This document shows positions 41,899-51,700 of a DNA stretch of 64,000 nucleotides, piece after piece; the first letter of the stretch is position 1; every line of letters begins with the position of its first letter. Made by a program: the position numbers and the translations under genes. The notes beneath the pieces were generated by a model, which saw only the letters and a program-made list of their open reading frames with translations, was not told the origin of the DNA and did no database searches. The DNA is from Paroedura picta (taxonomy: Eukaryota; Chordata; Lepidosauria; Squamata; Gekkonidae): positions 22,940,490-23,004,489 of the forward strand of contig NC_135375.1 in NCBI RefSeq assembly GCF_049243985.1, in the 5' to 3' direction.

Positions 41899-43155
41899 TT
41901 CCTGTTTCCATAAATGGCTTGCAAGTTTATTGGTCTGATTTTTGATAGCTTCTTTCTACATGAGGATGGAAGGTGGATATGAAAGTCTTTACCCTATCGG
42001 TGCACGATTAGATCAAAGCCATATAGTAACTTTCCCCCCCCACCCCCTTTTAGTGTTTTGAATTTAAGGGGAAAGTTGCATGTAATTTCAAAGCTCACAT
42101 CCTCTTCACTGACTGACATAAAAGGTATTGTTTTGCCTGTTCAATTTTGCATTAGTTTATAAAGAGAAGAAGTCATGTTTCCCTCCATTGTCCAATATCG
42201 CTTGGAGAAAAACATGCACAGACTTTTATACAGACTTTGTGGTTAGAAATTATCAGTGATAATTTCGATATAGTAGGTATCTCAGAAGCATGGTAGAATG
42301 GGGAAGATCCATGGGAAACAGTCATTCTTAAGTATAAGCTCTACGGGCTGGAGAGTGAGGGACAGGTTGGTGGTGATATTACGTTGTGTATCAAAGAGGG
42401 CATAGAATCAAATCAGAAAACATCAGGGGGATTAACTTCCTAACAGAAGTGATATGGGTGGGAATGCTGAGCCCCTGCTGGTCAGCTGATTAGCTGTGGG
42501 GCCTGGTAGTAGGGGAACCCTGCTTCCATTGGAGGGGGTCTGGCAACCTTCCACTGCTAGTCCATGTTTGTTTCTGCATCTCACAATGCTGCCTTCAATT
42601 CGTACAGCTGTCAATCACTGCTTAAAGGCAAAATCTCCTGTTCTTTCCCCCCAAAGAAACACACTCTGTAACGTTAAGTCTAACATCCTACTGCTTGGTG
42701 GGAAAAGGTGGAGTTGGGTGAGGTTATATTTATTCCCTTGAAGAATGATTTATTGTACATCGTGGGGCTGCTGGAAAAGGTAATAAAAAGAGTTCTGGGA
42801 GAGAGGCAATTGAAATGTTTTTTCATTTTCCTGATGCCCACGTCGATGTGGGTGCGTGCATTCTCTCTCTTTCAAAGAAAAACCTCCATTGATTTCATAA
42901 CACAAAAGCTAGAAAGGCGATGAGATAAAATCTGTGAGGGACTCAAGAATGGTCTCACCTGGCCTCCTTTCTCATGTAAATTAGCTGTGTGGCATTTAAA
43001 AGGAGGCCACAAAGTTGTCTACATTTCTGTCTTGTGAGGATGGGTGATTTTTTTTTACACAGAATAAAATCACCTCAATTTTTGAAAGCTGCTTTAGTAT
43101 TTTAGCCATCCAGTTTAATATCCATTTTCTCCAGTAGTTTTGATTGTAGATTATA
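41899..43155 (+). other. NIM1K: NIM1K intron 1, nothing named
   Basis: No repeat family or exon recognised. TTCCCCCCAAAGAAACACAC near 42643 recurs as TTCCCCAAAGAAACACACTC near 44560, a small shared segment. Confidence 0.35.
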
Positions 43156-43157
43156 TC

Positions 43158-43402
43158 ACACCCAGCATGATGGAGTGGTTAGAGTGCCGTACTAGAATCT
43201 GGAAGACGGAGGTTCGAATCCACATTTTACCATGAAAGTTTGCTGGGTGACCTTGATCCAGTTCTTTCCTCAGCCTAATTGACCTCAGAAAGTTGCTGAG
43301 AAGGTAAAGCGGAGGAAGGGGGAGAACCATATTATAAGCTGCTTTTGGTCTCCATGGTGCAGGGTGGGAGTAGAGTAGAGTATATAAATAAAGATCCCTG
43401 AA
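43158..43402 (+). mobile_element. tRNA-derived SINE, second subfamily
   Basis: CCCAGCATGATGGAGTGGTT head, GGTTCGAATCC box B (good tRNA-like match), GGGTGACCTTGATCC, ATAAGCTGCTTTTGGTC, and AGTATATAAATAAAG end. Its 3' 80 bp are inside the tandem array that follows. Confidence 0.8.
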
Positions 43403-43980
43403 AGTCAACACTACTGATTTTCCAGGATTCTTTCCATGATAATGTTAAATAAACCCTGTAAAGGAAAGCCACTAAATTCTTGGGGGGAGAACCATATTAT
43501 AAGCTGCTTTTGGTCTCCATGGTGCAGGGTGGGAGTAGAGTAGAGTATATAAATAAAGATCCCTGAAAGTCAACACTACTGATTTTCCAGGATTCTTTCC
43601 ATGATAATGTTAAATAAACCCTGTAAAGGAAAGCCACTAAATTCTTGGGGGGAGAACCATATTATAAGCTGCTTTTGGTCTCCATGGTGCAGGGTGGGAG
43701 TAGAGTAGAGTATATAAATAAAGATCCCTGAAAGTCAACACTACTGATTTTCCAGGATTCTTTCCATGATAATGTTAAATAAACCCTGTAAAGGAAAGCC
43801 ACTAAATTCTTGGGGGGTGAACCATATTATAAGCTGCTTTTGGTCTCCATGGTGCAGGGTGGGAGTAGAGTAGAGTATATAAATAAAGATTCCTGAAAGT
43901 CAACACTACTGATTCTCCAGGATTCTTTCCATGATAATGTTAAATAAACCCTGTAAAGGAAAGCCACTAGATTCTTGGAG
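43321..43980. repeat. 165-bp tandem repeat, four copies
   Basis: Unit GGAGAACCATATTATAAGCT...AAAGCCACTAAATTCTTGG starts at 43321, 43486, 43651 and 43816 and ends at 43980. The period is exactly 165 each time. Copies 1-3 are nearly identical, while copy 4 has a few substitutions. Each unit joins the SINE 3' end to 85 bp of flank. Confidence 0.95.
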
Positions 43981-44042
43981 CTTTTTAACTACATATTGCA
44001 AGAGGTGAAATAAGCCGTGTCTTCCCTGCAATGGTTAATGAA

Positions 44043-44456
44043 GAAGAGTTGGTTCTTATATGCCGCTTTTCTCTACCCGAAGGAGGCTCAAAGCGGCTTA
44101 CAGTTGCCTTCCCTTTCCTCTCCCCACAACAGACACCCTGTGAGGTGGGTGAGGCTGAGAGAGCCCTGATATCACTGAAGAAGAAGAAGAATTGGTTCTT
44201 ATATGCTGCTTTTCTCTACCCGAAGGAGTCTCAAAGCGTCTTACATTTGCCTTCCCTTTCCTCTCCCCACAACAGACACCCTGTGAGGCGGGTGAGGCTG
44301 AGAGAGCCCTGATATCACTGCTCGGTCAGAACAGCTTTATTCGTGCTGTGGGAAGCCCAAGGTCACCCATCTGGCTGCATGTGGGGGAGCGGGGAACCTG
44401 GCTGGCAAGATTAGAATCCCGTGCTCCTAACCACTACATCAAGCTGGCTCTATTTA
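44043..44456 (-). mobile_element. Dimeric tRNA-derived SINE
   Basis: A full monomer (44456 down to 44178) with (CTT)n end is followed on the minus strand by a half monomer from CAGTGATATCAGGGCTCTC at 44177 to about 44043. Same junction as at 23296/23297. Confidence 0.88.
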
Positions 44457-44624
44457 TTTTATGCTTTGTGAGCACAGAGAAGGTCTTTGACAGGGTGGGA
44501 GGAAGTTGCTATCAATTCCTACATTTGTAAATCACTGATTACAAGCAAAATCTGCTTTTTCCCCAAAGAAACACACTCTAAATGTGAGCTGAATTAGGTT
44601 TTTGATTATAGGGTAGATTTAAAG

Positions 44625-44952
44625 AACAGACACCGAGTGAAGGAGGTGAGGCTGAGAGAGCCCTGATATTACTGAAGAAGAAGAAGAGTTGGTTCTTATA
44701 TGCCGCTTTTCTCTACCAGAAGGAGTCTCAAAGCGGCTTACAGTCACCTTCCCTTTCCTCTCCCCACAACAGACACCCTGTGAGGTGGGTGAGGCTGAGA
44801 GAGCCCTGATATTCCTGCTCAGTCAGAACAGTTTTATCAGTGCCGTGACGAGCCCAAGGTCACCCAGCTGGCTGCATGTGGGGGAGCGCAGAATCGAACC
44901 CGGCGTGCCAGATTAGAAGTCCGCACTCCTACCCACTACACCAAACTGGCTG
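44625..44952 (-). mobile_element. Dimeric tRNA-derived SINE, second unit truncated
   Basis: Full monomer 44952-44675, then a half monomer of about 50 bp (44674-44625) starting CAGTAATATCAGGGCTCTC. The junction is identical to the other two dimers. Confidence 0.85.
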
Positions 44953-45002
44953 ATTTAGCCCCAGCCTTCCCTGTCGGTGGTCTCATGTCATTGCCAAGCA
45001 AA

Positions 45003-45225
45003 TAGGGTTGTCTGCCTCTAGGTGGCACCTGGAGATTTCCCAGAATTACAGACGATTGCTAGACTACCAATATCAGTCCCCCTGGAGAAAGTGGCTGATT
45101 TAGTGGGTAGACTCTATGGCATTGCCCCTTACTGAGGTTCTTCTCCTCCCCAAACCCCACCCTCCCCAGGCTCTCTGCCCCTTGAATCTCTAGGTGTTTT
45201 GCAACCTGACCTACAGATACTCTCC
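45003..45225. mobile_element. GGGTTGCCA-family element
   Basis: AGGGTTGTCTGCCTCTAGGT, CACCTGGAGATTTCCCAG, CCCCACCCTCCCCAGGCTCT and GGTGTTTTGCAACCTGACC follow the family order. Confidence 0.65.
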
Positions 45226-45382
45226 TGACCTTGACCGTTATGTTTACTCTTCAGAACAACATGTTAATGCCATGCATTTAGGTTTAACGGCTCAGAGCTC
45301 AATAACAGAGGCACTGAAACAGAATTGATGGGACCGTCAGTCAAAACAGGGAGACAAAAATGTGAGAGGGAAACAAAGTCAG

Positions 45383-45741
45383 CAGAAGTTCTCAACCTTC
45401 CTAATGCTGCAACCCTTTAATCCAGTTCCTCATGTGGTGGTGACCCCCCAACCATAAAATTATGCAAGTGTTCTTTCACAGAAATTAAACCGAAACTGAC
45501 CAATGGTGTGAAGATCCATTGATCATGATTGTATATAAACTGTTTTTTTCCCTGGGGTTTCTCAGTTCAGTTCTGCCTCTTGTCCCACCATGCCGATCTC
45601 GCTCTTTTCCACTGCTCCAGACAGACAAATGCTCTATCTCAGTCTACCCCGCAAGGCTGCTGTGTGGATGGCGCCCCCCCCCCGGTCAACTGCCGCGACC
45701 CCTGTGAAAGGGTCGTTCGACCCCCAGGTTAAGAACCACTG
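45383..45741. mobile_element. MER5-like hAT non-autonomous transposon
   Basis: CAGAAGTTCTCAACCTTCC and the inverted AGGTTAAGAACCACTG ends are the Charlie/MER5-type CAGNGGTTCTCAACC signature. Inside: GTGGTGACCCCC and GGGTCGTTCGACCCCC. No clear 8-bp duplication. Confidence 0.78.
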
Positions 45742-46399
45742 GTTTAGGGCTTATTTCCGAGTCTGTGTCTTCACCTAAGCAGAAAGCAAAGCCTTAGGCA
45801 AGTATTGGGGCCTGAAATATCCCTGGCTCATCACTTTATATCACCGCTATTGTCATAAGGCTGGTGCAGCATCCTCAGCCAGAAAAGAACACATGTGTTT
45901 TAATTATGTAAATTTAAATTATGTAAATGGGTGTAAATGGGAGGAAATGGGTGTTCCCGTGCTCAAGATGTCCATTTATTACAATTGAATATGGCATGAT
46001 TAGCGTCAGCAGCTGAAGCAGTAATGCAAGCAGAGATTCTGAATAATGAATGTTGTTTCGGGGGTGGGGGCGGCTTGTGTCTTTCTTTGCCGTATCCAAC
46101 TGCTGCCTATTGTCCTCAGCACCACAACCCTTAAACTGCTTTGCTATTTATGTCCTCTCTCGGCCACTTACGCAGAAAGCCTGCACTAAGCATCTGTTTT
46201 CGCTTGGTCAGAAGTCTTCGGGTCTCTTTGTGTTCTAATGGCTTTTTCAGTGATGCAGCAAATGATGACCAGAAATGCAGGAACAGTGGAATGTAGCCCA
46301 GTGCTCTCAATTCAGCTACATTCCACCGTTGCAGACAGGATGCTAGATGGACCAGTGGTTTGATCCAGCAGGGGCTCTCTTCTTATGCTAAGGAGAGTC
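45742..46399 (+). other. NIM1K: NIM1K intron 1, nothing named
   Basis: A small hairpin GTGGAATGTAGC...GCTACATTCCAC lies near 46288-46326. Otherwise unique-looking. Confidence 0.35.
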
Positions 46400-46478
46400 A
46401 GACTATGGCAAACTTCCCTTGTCCGTCTCTTGCCTTGTAAACCTTACTGTGTTGCCATAAATTTGTTGTGACTTGGGC
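46400..46478 (+). mobile_element. 5S-derived SINE 3' part
   Basis: GCAAACTTCCCTTGTCCGTC, TCTTGCCTTGTAAACCTTAC and GCCATAAATTTGTTGTGACT match the 3' part of the 5S-derived SINE at 28836-29030. Confidence 0.55.
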
Positions 46479-46516
46479 TTGTTCAACACTTGTTGGATAA
46501 TGCACTTCTGCACACA

Positions 46517-46657
46517 TTGGATAATGCACTTTCAGTGTGCTTTTGCAGCGGGAATTTTATCCATGGAACAGGAAAACCTGCTTCTATTGAAAGAGCATTA
46601 TGTAACGTGTGTGGAATGGGCCCAGCTGCAAAAGCACATTGAAAGTGCATTATCCAA
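46517..46657. mobile_element. MITE with 33-bp terminal inverted repeats
   Basis: TTGGATAATGCACTTTCAGT...GCAGC (46517-46549) and its inverse (46625-46657) differ at one base. A further TTGGATAATGCACTTCTGCA lies just outside on the left (46493-46512). Confidence 0.8.
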
Positions 46658-46680
46658 GATGTGCCCTAGATCAGATTAGA

Positions 46681-46966
46681 GGTAAAGGTAATGGTATCCC
46701 CTGTGCAAGCACTGGGTCATGTCTGACCCTTGGGGTGATGCCCTCTAGTGTTTTCATGGCAGACTCAATACGGGGTGGTTTGCCAGTGCCTCCCCCAGTC
46801 ATTACCGTTTACCCCCCAGCAAGCTGGGTACTCATTTTACCGACCTCGGAAGGATGGAAGGCTGAGTCAACCTTGAGTCGGCTGCTGGGATTGAACTCCC
46901 AGCCTCATGGGCAGCGCTTTCTGACTGCATGTCTGCTGCCTTACCACTCTGCGCCACAAGAGGCTC
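46681..46966 (-). mobile_element. Sauria SINE
   Basis: GAGCCTCTTGTGGCGCAGAG head at the right end, ACCTTT-type tail at the left. AGATCAGATTA at 46670-46680 is repeated at 46980-46990, 13 bp beyond the head, so the insertion seems to include 13 extra 5' bases (ATTACCACCATAG in plus orientation). Confidence 0.92.
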
Positions 46967-46990
46967 ATTACCACCATAGAGATCAGATTA

Positions 46991-47760
46991 CCACCATATT
47001 TTACTTGGTTGGTAAGCTGCCTCCACTACTAGTTTTGGTTGAGATTTTCTGGAGCGTTGGGGATTAGAAGTGTTTGAGGCAAGCAGATCTTTAGGTGGCT
47101 GGGAGCAGCAGAGCTGGAGCGCCCAGTTCCCAAATATTCTGGGGAAATAAGGATAGGTTCCTCGGGACCAGGCCACAGAAACCACTTGATAAGCAGATTT
47201 CAGAATGTGGACTCCTGGCCTACTGAGGAAAGCTTCAGTGCATCCGTAGGCAACAAAGAGATGCTTCGGGCCAACAAAATGACAATTGAATTGGTTACAT
47301 AAGGCTGCTGCTGTGCCTTTGGGAAACGGGAAGACAGCACAGAGAGAAGGAAGCTGTGCTTTCAGGAGCTGGTTTTTTTCAGCAGACGCTAGCTGGGTTA
47401 TGGGTTGGGGATGTTATCAGTTCACAGTTTTGCAAATCTCTTTTGATGCCTGGCTAAGAGGAGGAGAGGTCAAATGGTTACCCAGTTCAGCAATTGCCTA
47501 TCGCTGAACGAACCAAGTTGCAATTTCTGTGCCTCCTGGGAGATTCCAAGGCTCTAACCCATTTTTCTGCCCCTTCTTTTTCTTCTCCTCCTCCTCAGGT
47601 GAGCACGGTAGCCAGCAGAATTTATAGAAGGCTCAAGGCATTTAAAAAACCTCATCTAAACTGAGGCGGGTTTAAGGTGGCATCACAGTCACTTAATCCT
47701 TTGCTGGCGCTCCATGTGACTTGTGTGATACCGAAGATCAGATTTTTTTTTCCCTTCCAG
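46991..47760 (+). other. NIM1K: NIM1K intron 1, 3' end
   Basis: Unique-looking. Ends in a polypyrimidine run TTTTTTTTCCCTTCCAG at 47760, the likely acceptor of the first coding exon. Confidence 0.5.
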
Positions 47761-48411
47761 GCAGCGTGAAGCTTACATTCCTCTTAGCATCCTCCAACGT
47801 CCGCAGTTTACATCGCTCTAACAATGGCAAAGGAAAGGAGCTCGGGCAGGTTCTGTACCGCTGGGCTCCGGAGGTGCGTCCGAGCCTTTCCCATCGGGAG
47901 CTAAAAGCCCTCTACTGTCGAAGAATGTAAGAACAGAAACCCCAGCTTTTGGCTCTTGGACTGGGACGTGATTCAGGGGGAGAGGACTGTAGCCACTCTG
48001 GCCATCTGTGGCCAGCTGCTCCAAAGGACCTTGGGAATCCGGGATGCCTTTCAAAGCAGTTGCAAGTTGGGGGATACCATTTGTGGAAACCTAACGACGA
48101 AAGAATTGTCAAGATGAGCGTCCGTGTTTGTGCTTCACTGAGGCCTGTGCTCCCTGCGCCCGTGATGTTGCATTTACAAAGCATTCATTATTGCTGTAGA
48201 CCATGACTCTTGTGAGCTCAAAATGGCTAGTTGACGGCGCACGTGAGTGGCTTCTCTTAAATTTTTATCTGCCGGCAACCAAATGCTAATCTTTGATGTC
48301 TCGGACTCTGCTTGGGCTGCCATGGATCCTGTTCTCTCCTGGTCAATATTTCCGAGCAAATCCCGCTGGAAGAGCTTGCGAAAGCCTGTGGAGATGTGAT
48401 TCCCCCAGACT
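47761..48411 (+). other. NIM1K: NIM1K 5' UTR part of exon 2 (probable)
   Basis: Repeat-free sequence between the acceptor at 47760 and the ATG at 48412. It contains several upstream ATGs followed by stops, which would limit initiation at the NIM1K start if the whole segment is in the mRNA. The 5' edge is inferred from the splice-site quality only. Confidence 0.5.
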
Positions 48412-48700
48412 ATGACCACAGGATATATGCATGGAAGTACAGGGAACCAGAGATACGTTAAATGGCACCGGGAAGACAGTGGAGAGGACTATACGAAGAC
48501 TGAAGTTTATGCGGACGATGATCAGGGCCAACAGCGCCGGCTGACCCCTTTTGAGAAACTTACTCGGGATATGTCCCAGCATCAGAAGGTGGTGAAAGAA
48601 TTAACTCTAGGGAAGAGGATTGGATTTTACCGTGTCAGAGGGGAAATCGGGACAGGGAATTTCTCTCAGGTGAAGCTTGGGATCCATTCTCTCATCAAAG
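48412..48700 (+). CDS. NIM1K: NIM1K first coding exon (residues 1-97 in part)
   Basis: ATG at 48412. It encodes [20 protein letters not shown], the [15 protein letters not shown] linker and the start of the kinase fold to IHSLIK, with donor ATCAAAG|GTAGGT. It ends one base into codon 97. Confidence 0.93.
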
Positions 48701-51700
48701 GTAGGTGGAACCAGTTTATGGCGGATGTATTGGGGGGCAGGAGGATGGTGCCCTGAGGCCACAGAGATGTTAACTGGCAACTGCGGGAATTAGAGATCAC
48801 TGTGCAAAAGCATCTTTTAATAGGCTGACTTCTGAGTGAGTGCAGACTACGAACTGGAGTCTATGCCCGGAGCTGGATTATCTCGGCTTGTGCACGTTCA
48901 AGCACAGACACTTAAATTGGGGTAGTTATCTGTTTGCATACTCTGTGAAGGCTCAAGGGGGTAGCAGGTTACAGTGGATGAGCGATTGGGATGAGAGTGT
49001 CCTGCATGGTGCAGGGGGTTGGACTAGATGACCCTTGGGGTCCCTTTCAACTCTATGATTCTATGATTCTATGACAGGTATATAAGGGTAGCTAGGGAGA
49101 GGTCATGTAGATCTCTTCCACCTTCCCCTAGTTTTCCAGTGCATATTTGTTTCAGATGAGAACACCCATGCTAATCATCCATGATAATTAGGAAGGCTGT
49201 ATGGTCATCTGTGCGGTGGCCTTTTGGATGCCAGCCTCAAGGTGGGACTTGGGGATCCTCTGGGATTACAATAGACTCAATGTCTTTATCATTGAGAAGC
49301 CCCTGAAACATTCCTCAGGCTTTGCAAAACCCTGGAAGTGGCACAATTGTGCAGAATGTGCTTGGGAAGCATAGCTGTGTATGCACCCACCTGGGATCCG
49401 GCCCCTTCCCACCCCCTCCAGGCCCATCATTAGCCACATTGGGGGTGGGGGGGGAGAGATTGACATGACCATATATGTTCATAGCACTCCATAAATATTT
49501 GACATTGTAAATATATATATATAAATTAATTCACTCTCACCCATTCGGGAAACCTTTCCAGGGACGTTGAGAAAGCCTGGACTATAGAGATTAGTTCCCC
49601 TGGAGAAAATGGATGCTTTGGAGGGTGGATTGTGGCATTCTACCCGACTGAGGTCCCTGCCCACCGAGGCTCCACCCTCAAATATTCAGGCAATTCCCTA
49701 CCTGAAGCTGGCAGTCTTACCCCCCCCCCCTCCACCTCCCACCAGTAGTCAAGGGTCATTTGGCAACCTTAAGTGGTCTACCTCCTCCCAATATTTGTGT
49801 GAGCTGCTTTAGTCCCTGCTTAGTCAATTTTTTAAATTAAAGATGTGCCTTAATAAATGAGTGTTGTTTTGAGCTCACTCATTTCTGCGTTATGAACCTG
49901 AGAAGAGAAACCTGAGTGAGCTCCCTAATCCCAGCCTACACGAAAAGGGAACTCTCCACCCCTCCTGGATCAACTGGCCTTTCTCCCATGCTGGTTCCTG
50001 GGCGGTGTGGTTCTGCGGTTTTCTGTATCTTGCCCACTGAATGAATCACCCGGAGCCCCCCTTGACATGTACTTTACCCACAGGAATGCCACCCGCCCCC
50101 ATGCAGTGTTTCCTGTTGCCATCTTTCCTTTGTGGTAGCGTCAAGTCACAGCTGATTTACGGCAATCACACAGGGTTTCCAAGGCAGGAGATGGTCAGGT
50201 TTGCTGTGGCCTCTGTGTTGTGGCCCTGGACTTCCTTGGCATTCTCCCATTCAAATTCTGACCAGGTCTGACCCTGCTTAGCTTCTGAGATCTGATGAGA
50301 TCAGGCTGGCTTGGCCATCCTGGTCAACAGTGGGAAATGCCATGCTTTTTCGTGTCATTTTAATAAAATACATAATAAAAACTCATATGAAGTTGCATCA
50401 GTTTCGACCCATTCCCCCCTCAGGTCTTGGGAGACCACGTCCCAGTGGGAGACTCACCTCAGGAGTAGGATTACCGGTCCTTCGATACTGCTGGTGGAGG
50501 ATGGGGGGGGGGGAAGCTTTCTAGGAGCTTTCTGACATGCTGACATCACCTGGAAGTGACATTAGCTCATTAGGGTCAATGCTTTGGCTGTTGAGCAAAA
50601 CTCTGGTAGAATTTGCTTCAAACCATAGAGTTTTGCCTCAAAACCAGAGCATCAAACACCCCCTCTCCCCAAACACAGTCTTGTCATGTTACAGGAATTT
50701 CTGGCCATAGAATTCCTGGTGATTCCTAGAGCTACACAGATGTGACAAGGGTAGTTCTAGCAATCCCTAGGAATTTTATATGTTAGATTCCCATACTAGA
50801 ACTAGAATTCTTAGATGCAATTCAGAAGTGGGCTCTAGTCCAAATGAACTTGCACTTGAATAAAATCGTGTTAGTCTTTAAGCGGTCGCGAGACTCCTGG
50901 TTGTTGTTGGAGTTTTTTGCTGTTTATTTTTTACTCCTCTGGAATTAGTATCCATATAGTTATGGCAAGGTTTTCTAGTTATTAAGTAATTATTATCAGG
51001 GTTGCCAGCTCTGGGTTGGAATATAGCTGCAAATTTGGGGGAATGGAGCCTGGGAGGATAGGGCTTGGGGAGGGAAGGGACCTCACCCAGAAATAATGCC
51101 ACAGAACCCCACCCTGCCCCAATCTGCTATTTTCTCCAGGGCAACTGATCTACATAGCTTGGAGATGTAATTCCAGATCTTCATGTACCACCTGGAGGTT
51201 GGCGACCCTAATTGTTATGGAGGAATTAAAGAAAATATATTTTTCTGTAGATAGGAAATACTGTGACAACAGGTACAAATAAAAGAAGGCCGAATGATGT
51301 AGGTTCCAGTTGTTGAAAAGAATAAAAATCCTTTGATGACAGTCTTGAAGTAGCCCTGTTGTAAAGCAGTTAATCGTCTTGCCAAGGCAGCTGAGTTTGT
51401 TGTTCTGATCACATAACCCATTCTCTCACCTGCATAATTTAACAAAGGGAATCCTGTAGCCATTGCTGACATTCTCTCGTTGCACGTCCTATCTCCATCT
51501 GTACTTATACCTGTACCTGCAAGTCCCACTGAAAACGTTTTTGGATTCACTTCTGTGCAAGAGAAAAGATCAAAGGTCCAGTAGCATTGCTAATAAATAT
51601 TTTGGCAGGGTTTGGGCTTTCATCAGTCGGTGCTCACTGCACTTGCTCTTTTTTCCTGCTGCTGAAAGACAAACTCATCGTGACTTAACTTCTGAGCAAG

